Shown here piece by piece: positions 1-5,400 of a stretch of DNA of 6,004 nucleotides; within the stretch, counting starts at the first letter, position 1, and each line of letters begins with the position of its first letter. The stretch comes from Dehalococcoidia bacterium (lineage in GTDB: Bacteria > Chloroflexota > Dehalococcoidia > GIF9 > AB-539-J10), in the NCBI GenBank assembly GCA_030603265.1, contig JAUVYD010000100.1, positions 1-6,004 on the forward strand, read 5' to 3'. The position numbers were made by a program, and so were the translations under genes. The notes under the pieces were generated by a model that was not told where the DNA came from, made no database searches, and saw only the letters and a list, made by a program, of their open reading frames with translations.

Positions 1-22
1 GATCGATAAAGTCTCTGAGCTC

Positions 23-51
23 CGGTTCACCCCCACGTGTGTGGGGAATAC
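23..51 (-). repeat. CRISPR repeat, third copy
   Basis: Identical to the other two copies. It is followed, in crRNA sense, by a spacer cut by the window edge (1-22). Confidence 0.95.
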
Positions 52-83
52 ATCATCTGAGCGGCGGCAAACCCGTATAGCTC

Positions 84-112
84 CGGTTCACCCCCACGTG
101 TGTGGGGAATAC
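84..112 (-). repeat. CRISPR repeat, second copy
   Basis: Identical to the copies at 145-173 and 23-51. It is separated from each by a 32-nt spacer. Confidence 0.95.
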
Positions 113-144
113 GCCACAGTCTCGCCACTGGCGGTTCCATACGT

Positions 145-173
145 CGGTTCACCCCCACGTGTGTGGGGAATAC
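145..173 (-). repeat. CRISPR repeat, leader-proximal copy
   Basis: This is the first repeat in crRNA sense and the expected site of new spacer integration by Cas1-Cas2. It matches the other two copies at all 29 positions. The 8-nt handle sequence is at 145-152 on the plus strand as CGGTTCAC. Confidence 0.95.
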
Positions 174-214
174 CCTGACAGTCCGTACGTGATCGCCATA
201 TCCTTCACTCGTAG
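174..214 (-). promoter_or_regulatory. Short leader gap between cas2 and the CRISPR array
   Basis: Only 41 nt separate the cas2 stop codon (215-217) from the first repeat. The gap must hold the leader-adjacent signals, or these overlap the cas2 3' end. It is not AT-rich. A TTGACT hexamer resembling a -35 box sits at 213-218 across the cas2 stop, but no convincing -10 box lies about 17 nt downstream. The array may have a cryptic promoter or be read through from the cas operon. The position as leader is clear; no functional site within it can be named. Confidence 0.5.
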
Positions 215-532
215 TCAAGTCCCGTCAGTGTTGGAGTCCGCGCGGCGTCTTGTCGTGGGCGTGATGCCTACAAGCACCAGCCCTTCGAAGTCTACCATCT
301 CCCTGCTCGGGTCGCCGTACTGCCGGTGCGAGAATCCCTGCGGCGTCCTATCCGACCAGACCTGGAGCACTGACCCCTTCGTCTTCGCGGCCTTCAGGGA
401 CTTCTGCCAGAGCTCGTCTCTGACCCGCGCACTCGGATTCCCAAGGAATGTCCCAGCCCTCGGCTCCAGGAGCCAGCGTGACAATGCGCCCCTCAAGGTC
501 GTCGGGACTCTCTCCACTATCATCAGCAACAC
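215..532 (-). CDS. cas2: CRISPR-associated endoribonuclease-like Cas2, type I-E
   Basis: Cas2e is the dimeric adaptor that bridges two Cas1 dimers in the spacer integration complex. The 105-residue product opens MLLMIVERVPTTLRG, then RWLLEPRAG near residues 19-27, SARVRDELW at 34-42 and GDPSRE..VDFEGL at 73-85, all typical of the Cas2e (CT1978/YgbF) family. The start is taken as GTG at 530-532: GGAGG lies 6 nt upstream (539-543), and the eight residues before Val-Pro match the usual family N-terminus. The ATG at 545-547 would add five atypical residues and overlap the ribosome site. The first 185 nt overlap the 3' end of cas1 in another frame, which is unusual. The CRISPR array begins 41 nt downstream. 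Confidence 0.95.
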   Translation of the reverse strand: MLLMIVERVPTTLRGALSRWLLEPRAGTFLGNPSARVRDELWQKSLKAAKTKGSVLQVWSDRTPQGFSHRQYGDPSREMVDFEGLVLVGITPTTRRRADSNTDGT

Positions 533-1343
533 CGAGCACCTCCGCAATATCAGGAATGATGCGACCCATGATGTTGAAGTCGTGGAACGCGTTGCGACAC
601 TCCATCCGTACGGCCCGTTCCAACTCCTGTGGCGACTCCGCAGTCACCCTGAATGCCACGGAGATAGTGAGGTCCGTTTTGTAGAGGTCGGCGATGTCAT
701 ACACGAAGCTCAACATCTTGCCCGTGTGAATGAATCCGAGGCCGGAAGAGTAGCCGGCCGACAGAATCGCTGCGTGGCACACGCCGTAGAGGCAGGCGTT
801 GGCGGTGGATAGAGCCCTGTTGATCGGGTCTGCATTGGCCCAGTCGTTCTGGTTGTATCGTCGCCCCTTCCACTCGACTCCGTAGGTTCGTGAGGCATCG
901 GCATAGGTCTTGCGAACACGCAGTCCTTCCATCCCTCGGATGCTCTCCAGGCTGACGATCTCGGGAATGGACTCCTCGAACCGGAACCGGTACATGCGCC
1001 AGGCGACGGCCAAACGGGAGTCTTCGTCGCTGACAAGCCGAGCCTGCCGAATGAGCCTGCGAGCGCTGTGGGTGCCGCCGGTGCTTGCTGCGTAGAGTCG
1101 AACGCCGTCCTGACCGGTCCAGGCGAGAAGGCAGTTGTTGCGGGACAGCGCGGCGACTGCTGCGTGGGTGACTGTGCTACCGGGGCCGAGCATAACCACT
1201 GCGAGTTGGTCGATGGGTACCGGCGTCACGCGCTCTCCCTGGTGGAAGGTGAGGCCGAGCGCGTTCACGTCCAGCCTCCCCATCTCCAGGTAGAGATAGC
1301 TCCAGCGGTCCTGGAAGCGTGGCAGCTCATGGAGCGTACGCAT
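348..1343 (-). CDS. cas1: CRISPR-associated integrase Cas1, type I-E, with long C-terminal overlap into cas2
   Basis: Cas1e is the metal-dependent integrase that, with Cas2, inserts prespacers at the first repeat. The 331-residue product opens with ELPRFQDRWSYLYLE, typical of I-E Cas1. The metal-binding triad is present: Glu139 in RGMEG, His206 in GFIHTGKM, and an aspartate in FVYDIADLYK (Asp216 or Asp219). QNDWANADPINRALSTAN (165-182) is the conserved mid-region. The recognisable core ends near RIIPDIAEVLG (261-271). Residues from about 271 to 331 are encoded entirely inside cas2 in another frame, so this tail may be genuine or may result from a lost stop. The ATG lies 1 nt after the cas6e stop (TAG-T-ATG), with only a weak ribosome site, which suggests translational coupling to cas6e. 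Confidence 0.96.
   Translation of the reverse strand: MRTLHELPRFQDRWSYLYLEMGRLDVNALGLTFHQGERVTPVPIDQLAVVMLGPGSTVTHAAVAALSRNNCLLAWTGQDGVRLYAASTGGTHSARRLIRQARLVSDEDSRLAVAWRMYRFRFEESIPEIVSLESIRGMEGLRVRKTYADASRTYGVEWKGRRYNQNDWANADPINRALSTANACLYGVCHAAILSAGYSSGLGFIHTGKMLSFVYDIADLYKTDLTISVAFRVTAESPQELERAVRMECRNAFHDFNIMGRIIPDIAEVLGVADDSGESPDDLEGRIVTLAPGAEGWDIPWESECAGQRRALAEVPEGREDEGVSAPGLVG
539..543 (-). promoter_or_regulatory. Ribosome binding site setting the cas2 GTG start
   Basis: GGAGG on the minus strand, 6 nt before GTG at 530-532. It lies inside the cas1 coding region and favours GTG over the nearby ATG at 545-547, which would sit on top of it. Confidence 0.8.
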
Positions 1344-1344
1344 A

Positions 1345-2064
1345 CTATCCGTCTCTGAGCGGCGCGACAGAGAGGAGGCCGAAGCCGAAGCCCTTGGCGC
1401 TGCCGACCCCTGTAACGATAGTCTCTCTGAAGGCAGCCGGATCGGTTACTTTGAGCACGCCATCGTACCTGACTACCAGATGTGACATGCGCTCCCGGTC
1501 GCCGTCCTCAGACGTGCGAAAGTCTCTGTGAAAGCTCTCGTCGATGACCGTCACGGACACCGGCTCGAAACCGCCCGCTCGCCCTTTCCGCTGGAGCCAC
1601 TCGCGCTGCTTCTCCTCCGTCAGCACTCCCTGGCGCTTCCTGGTCTCCTTGTCTCTTCGGGTAGGATTGGCGCGCAGGCGGAAGAGCATATGCTGGTGCA
1701 TGTGAAAGTTTGCGTCCAGTAGTCTGACCTCGGGGCGTGCGGCCAGCAAGTGGGATGCATTCTGAAACGCGTAGTCCCAGTCAGGTTTCAGCGCGGATTG
1801 AACAACAATCATCGCCCTGCCGCCTGTCAGAGGGTCGATTCGAAAGAGAAAGGACTGTTCGCGCGTGCGTAGAGCGTGAACATGCTGAAAGCCATCGAGG
1901 TCAAAGGGCTTCAGGAACAAAGGGTCGCCTGTCTTCTGCTCTGCCGAGGGGAAAGCCATGCACAGGCGCTGATGGACTCTGTAGGGTTTCCGCAGCCAGA
2001 GTCGGCCCGGCCGAGGACGGTCGGGATTGTTGCCTAAGTCAATCATAAGACATGACAGATACAC
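1345..2064 (-). CDS. cas6e: crRNA-processing endoribonuclease Cas6e (CasE/Cse3)
   Basis: Cas6e cuts the repeat hairpin of the precursor transcript and stays bound to the 3' stem-loop as a Cascade subunit. The 239-residue product starts MYLSCLMID, the usual Cas6e opening. His31 in PYRVHQRL is the likely catalytic histidine (equivalent to His20 in E. coli). LRANPTRRDKETRKRQ (130-145) with following EEKQREWLQRKGRAGGF is the conserved basic segment. The C-terminal Gly-rich RNA-binding loop is GVGSAKGFGFGLL at 219-231. Two RAMP-type ferredoxin folds are expected for this length. The start is GTG, 2 nt after the cas5 stop, with AGGAGGT upstream. The first in-frame ATG (codon 7) would cut off the conserved MYLS. 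The repeat here has a compatible 6-bp stem. Confidence 0.96.
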   Translation of the reverse strand: MYLSCLMIDLGNNPDRPRPGRLWLRKPYRVHQRLCMAFPSAEQKTGDPLFLKPFDLDGFQHVHALRTREQSFLFRIDPLTGGRAMIVVQSALKPDWDYAFQNASHLLAARPEVRLLDANFHMHQHMLFRLRANPTRRDKETRKRQGVLTEEKQREWLQRKGRAGGFEPVSVTVIDESFHRDFRTSEDGDRERMSHLVVRYDGVLKVTDPAAFRETIVTGVGSAKGFGFGLLSVAPLRDG

Positions 2065-2066
2065 GC

Positions 2067-3209
2067 CTATTCCACCTCCTCTGCCGCGAAGCGTCGACGC
2101 CGCGTTTCCAGCGAACGGAATCGCACAATCTGTTCCCGCTTCTCAATTATCTGGTCTCGCCATCTGGGGTCCTCCGGGTTGATACGGTCAAGTCCCATGC
2201 CCAGGCCATACTCGATCATGGTCACGGCATCGTGGCAGAGCCGGCAGAGCGAACGGAGGTCGTCTAGGGCTTCGCTGCCCCCGGCACGACGGTAGGTGAC
2301 GTGGTGGATGGGGGAATCAGCGGTGACAGGAGACTTGCAGAAGACACAGGCGCCTTTGTCGTTCCTGAGGCGTTCAGCACGAAGATCCTTGTATGTACTA
2401 TTCTGGTAGTCGGCACGAGGGCGAGGTGGTGATGGTGTTCTGCGTTGCAAAGGCTCGCCGATCTCCACGCGGATTGTCTCCTGCAGCACGAGGCGGGGCT
2501 CATGGACCGGGATGTCGAAGCTCACCGGTTCGTCATACCAAACCTCAGCTGCATCAGGGGCAGTGTCCCCTTTGTGGTCCGGCTGCCATTCGACCAGGCA
2601 GACCAGTTCTCCCCCCTGGGGATGGTGGTCAATTTCCCTCAGCCGTGGGTGCCATGGCACCGCCCCTAGTGCGGACATCAGGCTGTCGTATCGTCCGGGA
2701 TTGGCCCACGACTCGCTGTCTGGAGCTGTGGTCAGGACAGGAACACTTGGAGGGCACGATTTGCGGCCAAGGAAGAGCGGCCACCTGGGATTCTTCAGAG
2801 CCCGGGCAATACTTGCTATCAGTTCAGGACTCCCTTGAAGCGCCACAAGGAAACTCGCGTCTGCCAGATACTCGCGGCGTGTGACCAGCGTTTCGTATTC
2901 CCCGGTAGTGGCCGTTTTCTTGAGCTTGCCCTGAGCGGTCAAGTTGCCATACCCCGCCCCAACGGTGTGGAAATCCCACCAGCGAACCCCGGGGCGGTCT
3001 ATGCGCACAGCCACTCGGAGCTGTCTGAGTTTCGGGAGTCTATCGCGCGCCTTCTCCCGTGATAGCCCCATTGCACAGCACACTAGACCGAGGACTCCGG
3101 ACTTGGTTGGCGTGTCCATACTTCGGCGGATAACGAACTTCGAGTTGTCGCCCCACGACTGGAGCGGCCCTTCAAGACGGAGCAATACTGTGTTTGCAGG
3201 TTTGCTCAC
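2067..3209 (-). CDS. cas5e: Cas5e-HNH fusion: Cascade subunit with C-terminal HNH nuclease domain
   Basis: Cas5e caps the crRNA 5' handle in Cascade. Residues 1-253 form a full Cas5e: LLRLEGPLQSWGDNSKF (8-24), PTKSGVLGLV (34-43), WWDFHTVGAGYG (77-88), RREYLADASFLVAL (111-124) and PLFLGRKSCPPSVPV (144-158). Ordinary Cas5e proteins end near 220-260 residues; this one has 380. A Pro/Arg-rich linker (about 254-285) leads into an HNH domain: Cys288-x2-Cys291, His302-His303 in IHHVTYRRAGG, Asp316-Asp317, and Cys322-x2-Cys325-His326. A charged, Arg-rich tail follows. No stop or frame change separates the parts. The start is GTG at 3207-3209, with GGAGG 7 nt upstream and the conserved N-terminus just after; the upstream ATG at 3260 lies within cas7. 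By analogy with reported Cas5-HNH effectors, the HNH is inferred to cut target DNA. Confidence 0.95.
   Translation of the reverse strand: MSKPANTVLLRLEGPLQSWGDNSKFVIRRSMDTPTKSGVLGLVCCAMGLSREKARDRLPKLRQLRVAVRIDRPGVRWWDFHTVGAGYGNLTAQGKLKKTATTGEYETLVTRREYLADASFLVALQGSPELIASIARALKNPRWPLFLGRKSCPPSVPVLTTAPDSESWANPGRYDSLMSALGAVPWHPRLREIDHHPQGGELVCLVEWQPDHKGDTAPDAAEVWYDEPVSFDIPVHEPRLVLQETIRVEIGEPLQRRTPSPPRPRADYQNSTYKDLRAERLRNDKGACVFCKSPVTADSPIHHVTYRRAGGSEALDDLRSLCRLCHDAVTMIEYGLGMGLDRINPEDPRWRDQIIEKREQIVRFRSLETRRRRFAAEEVE
2074..2080 (-). promoter_or_regulatory. Ribosome binding site for the cas6e GTG start
   Basis: AGGAGGT on the minus strand, inside the last codons of cas5. GGAGG lies 10 nt before the GTG at 2062-2064. 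This spacing is slightly long but acceptable, and it couples cas6e to the end of cas5 translation. Confidence 0.65.
2232..2348 (-). other. HNH endonuclease domain core within cas5e
   Basis: This is the coding stretch from Cys288 to His326 of the Cas5 fusion. CVFC and LCRLCH supply four cysteines for a structural zinc. His303 (or His302) would be the general base and His326 the final HNH histidine. The middle position is aspartate in ALDDL rather than asparagine. This places it with HNH proteins that carry an HHxTY...DL...LCxxCH signature, so it need not be inactive. The identification is firm from the motif; activity is inferred. Confidence 0.92.
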
Positions 3210-3211
3210 TG

Positions 3212-4852
3212 TCAGTCCTCCGCAGCCGTCGTTCTTTCCGCAGTCTTCACCTCGGCCCATAGGCAGCCGGGTAGTACATCTCCTACGAGGGCTTCCACCA
3301 GTCCGTCCAGTGTAGTGAAGCGGCGGCCCGTCACAAGTGCTGGCACCTGTCTTCTGCCGTCCTCATCCCGCTGCCAGTAGCGGAGGGGGAACCGCCACAG
3401 CTTCGGGCTGTACCAGAGCAGTGTGGACTCCGTGCCATAGGCTTTGCGCATGCTCTGCACGTGATCCGCCAGGCAGGCGACGCTCCGGCCTTCCAGGCTC
3501 TGCTCATCAGGTGCATCGTCGTCGGGCTTGCCGATGCGTTCAACCGGCTCGGCAAACGCATTAGCATAGCTTGTGGGTATCTTCCCGTTTGTCTTGATCT
3601 CCACAAGGATGCCGCATGGCTCGCAATTGGCGGCGAAGCTGTTCTGTTTCCCTGAAGGGTTTGAGAGTGCTGCAGCCTCAAGGAAATGGCCGATGGTGCG
3701 AACGGCGAGGACCTCGACTTGTCTCTCGTCGGCCTCCGGTCCCTTGAGGTTCCTTAGCAGTTGGTCCCAATCCAGAGAGAAGTACTTGTAGAAGCACGCG
3801 GAGTTGAACATTGCTTCATCGACATGTCCCGCTCCACCACCCGACTTCCCGAGGTCGTCCACGGCGGTGAAGTAATCCACCTCGTTGACGACTGCGTGGG
3901 TCGAGATTGCATGCGCCACCTGAATGGCGGCCTCAACGTCTTCGAAGGCATCGGACGTGGTCATACGACCGAAGAGGGCGATATCTACAGCGTCGAGGTG
4001 TGTGACATCCTTCAGGGCACCCATGAACTCTTCCATGCCCTTTGGCTTGGAAGGTGCATCTTGTCCGATTCGTGTCTTCTCCTCATGGGTGGCTCTGTTT
4101 GTCAGTTCTTTGAACCAGCTTTGGTCTGATGAATGAAGTTCGCACAGAATCTCTGCGACCAGTCTGGCATGCTCAGGCCCCGGCTGACCGTCTATGAGTT
4201 CCGGCTCGGACTCTGCTTCGCCTTCTTTCGATGCCTTCAGCATCTGTGCCATCCTACATTTCGCGATTACCCACGCAGCCTTCTGAACAGACTTCCGGGG
4301 ACCTTCTTCCAGAGTCGACTCTGCGAGCAATCCGCCCACTAGCTCTTCAAAGCTGACCCTGGGGTTGAGGAAGAAGTCGTACTGGTCGCGCCGCTTGTCT
4401 CGCAATTCGGTCAGTCTTTGGACGTAGTACTTCGCGTGCCCGGGCCCGAGGTGTATCAGTTGTGCTGTCTTGGGCCTCGCGTCCCCTCGCTCCGCCGCGG
4501 ATGTCTGTTTGGCTTCCCTGTCTTGGCTGGTTGCTATGTGCGTGGCTGCCAGCACGATTCGTGAGTGTTCTTCGCGAGGAATTGTTGAACGGGCTAGTTC
4601 CTGCTCGACGAGCCAGGGAAAGAACTTCGTTCTCACTCCGACGTGGCCAGCCATTGTTGTGGCAAACAGGCCTGCGCCGCGATTGTGGATGTCCTCAGGG
4701 TTGCCAGGGTTGCGGATGCTGCGCTTGAGACACTGGCTGGAGATGCGGGCGCGCGTGACGCCGCCGAAGACGCACGTCTTGGGTGCGCCCAGGTCGTCTC
4801 GGTTCAGGTTTGATGGACTGTGGTTCTGAATTATGTGAATCTCGATCAACAT
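3212..4852 (-). CDS. cas7e: Cascade backbone subunit Cas7e (CasC/Cse4), enlarged
   Basis: Cas7e polymerises along the crRNA to form the Cascade backbone. The N-terminus is diagnostic: MLIEIHIIQNHSPSNLNRDD (1-20), then KTCVFGGVTRARISSQCLKR (25-44). Later family blocks are DIALFGRM (290-297), QVAHAISTHAVV (311-322), DYFTAVDDLGKSGGGAGHVD (326-345), NSACFYKY (350-357) and PSGKQNSFAA (399-408). At 546 residues it is far longer than E. coli CasC (363). The ALFGRM block starts near residue 292 rather than about 160, so about 130 extra residues lie between RTK (74-76) and ALFGRM, including an acidic stretch near 209-219, and the C-terminus is also extended. It starts at ATG after AGGAGGT (4858-4864), overlaps the cse2 end by 7 nt, and stops 2 nt before cas5e. 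Confidence 0.96.
   Translation of the reverse strand: MLIEIHIIQNHSPSNLNRDDLGAPKTCVFGGVTRARISSQCLKRSIRNPGNPEDIHNRGAGLFATTMAGHVGVRTKFFPWLVEQELARSTIPREEHSRIVLAATHIATSQDREAKQTSAAERGDARPKTAQLIHLGPGHAKYYVQRLTELRDKRRDQYDFFLNPRVSFEELVGGLLAESTLEEGPRKSVQKAAWVIAKCRMAQMLKASKEGEAESEPELIDGQPGPEHARLVAEILCELHSSDQSWFKELTNRATHEEKTRIGQDAPSKPKGMEEFMGALKDVTHLDAVDIALFGRMTTSDAFEDVEAAIQVAHAISTHAVVNEVDYFTAVDDLGKSGGGAGHVDEAMFNSACFYKYFSLDWDQLLRNLKGPEADERQVEVLAVRTIGHFLEAAALSNPSGKQNSFAANCEPCGILVEIKTNGKIPTSYANAFAEPVERIGKPDDDAPDEQSLEGRSVACLADHVQSMRKAYGTESTLLWYSPKLWRFPLRYWQRDEDGRRQVPALVTGRRFTTLDGLVEALVGDVLPGCLWAEVKTAERTTAAED
3217..3221 (-). promoter_or_regulatory. Ribosome binding site setting the cas5e GTG start
   Basis: GGAGG on the minus strand, 7 nt before GTG at 3207-3209, within the last codons of cas7. 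It decides against the longer reading from ATG at 3260, whose 17 extra residues do not look like Cas5. Confidence 0.85.
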
Positions 4853-5400
4853 CTTCTACCTCCTTTCAACTGATGCTCTGCAGCATCCAAGTATTCTTTG
4901 GCCCAAGTGTCACGGATGCCGCGTCTGCCTCTGCGCCCCGTGTCCCGGTCCCATACAGACAGGTCATCCAGCAACTGTGCCCAGTGCAATCCTGTGGTTC
5001 TTCCTTCGTGGACTGCGTCGGCGACGATGGATAGCGACCAGCGCAGATGCGGCTCCAGGGCAGCAAGCGGTGTCTGCAGCAAGGCGTCGAAGCGGCACCG
5101 GAACCGCCGATGCTCTCTGTCTGTGGCTGGCTCACACCCTCCGAGGATCACGGGGAGGTGGGTGTGGGGGGCTTCGACATTCGGTACCGGGCATGCTCCA
5201 AAGAGCTTGGCGACGAGCCAGCTTGTCTCCCTGCGTGGGGCGAACTGGTTCTTCTGCCGCAGTGGCCACCACAGGCCGGTGAACAGGTCAAAGCCTGACA
5301 ATGCCTTATCGAGTCGCATCCCCGCGAGGCGGCGCAACCGTGATCTCTCTCCTTCGTCAAGCGTCTCCAAGCGGTGGATGAATGCCCGGGTCTGACTCAT
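4846..5400 (-). CDS. cse2: Cascade small subunit Cse2 (CasB/Cas11)
   Basis: Cse2 is the all-helical small subunit that lines the Cascade belly and stabilises the displaced DNA strand. The 184-residue product has the expected size and pattern: FIHRLETLDEGERSRLRRLAG (7-27) at the N-terminus, a middle region with AKLFGACPVPN, then RRFRCRFDALL, a helix near HLRWSLSIVADAV, and the C-terminal HWAQLLDDLSVWD followed by IRDTWAKEYLDAAE. These match the CRISPR_Cse2 family by eye. The ATG overlaps the cas8e stop as ATGA, and GGAGG at 5407-5411 lies 6 nt upstream. The 3' end overlaps cas7 by 7 nt. Because a separate cse2 gene is present, the complex does not depend on an internally translated small subunit from cas8e. 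Confidence 0.93.
   Translation of the reverse strand: MSQTRAFIHRLETLDEGERSRLRRLAGMRLDKALSGFDLFTGLWWPLRQKNQFAPRRETSWLVAKLFGACPVPNVEAPHTHLPVILGGCEPATDREHRRFRCRFDALLQTPLAALEPHLRWSLSIVADAVHEGRTTGLHWAQLLDDLSVWDRDTGRRGRRGIRDTWAKEYLDAAEHQLKGGRRC

Larger units (their letters stand above)
1..173 (-). CRISPR. Type I-E CRISPR array (three repeats, partial at left edge)
   Basis: Three identical 29-nt repeats lie at 23-51, 84-112 and 145-173, a strict 61-nt period. Two complete 32-nt spacers lie at 52-83 and 113-144, and 22 nt of a third at 1-22; the array continues beyond the left edge. Read on the minus strand, the repeat begins GTATTCCCC and ends GTGAACCG, the I-E pattern, so the array is transcribed in the same direction as the cas genes and its leader end is near 174. 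In the transcript, repeat positions 6-11 (CCCCAC) pair with 16-21 (GTGGGG) around an ACAC loop, with a possible U5-G22 wobble. By analogy with E. coli Cas6e, cleavage after position 21 would leave the 8-nt handle GUGAACCG. Perfect repeat identity and fixed spacer length fit a recently active array. Confidence 0.98.

Noticed and set aside
27..218. Minus-strand open frame of 63 codons through the CRISPR repeats
   Set aside because: Its product is a translation of the repeats, with HTRGGE-like units recurring every 61 nt. This is a familiar false ORF type over CRISPR arrays.
196..218. Possible promoter with TTGACT (213-218) as a -35 box for the array
   Set aside because: No TATAAT-like hexamer lies at 16-18 nt. 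The nearest candidate, GATATG, is only about 10 nt away. The hexamer also overlaps the cas2 stop and may be chance.
102..812. Plus-strand open frame of 236 codons across the array, cas2 and cas1
   Set aside because: It starts within a repeat-spacer unit and runs antisense to two well-recognised genes. The translation has no family resemblance and there is no ribosome site. It is a shadow of GC-rich coding DNA.
710..1036. Minus-strand open frame of 108 codons within cas1
   Set aside because: It lies wholly inside cas1 in another frame, with a low-complexity translation and no ribosome site of note.
1340..1362. Self-targeting: a 10-base match, GCTCAGAGAC, between the partial spacer (1-22) and the cas6e end
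   Set aside because: Ten bases, with no extension on either side, is too short to be a protospacer in a window of this size. The same area also matches another spacer for 10 bases by chance.
2067..2500. HNH as a separate downstream gene rather than part of Cas5
   Set aside because: The frame runs unbroken from the Cas5 domain into the HNH domain with no stop, and the next gene (cas6e) starts 2 nt after the shared stop. A fusion is the primary reading; only an additional internal start remains possible.
3207..3260. Cas5 start at the upstream ATG (3260)
   Set aside because: It would add 17 residues without Cas5 similarity inside cas7. The GTG at 3207-3209 has GGAGG at ideal spacing and directly precedes the conserved N-terminus.
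3331..3681. Minus-strand open frame of 116 codons within cas7
   Set aside because: It is an alternate-frame shadow of the conserved Cas7 C-terminal half and has no recognisable domain.
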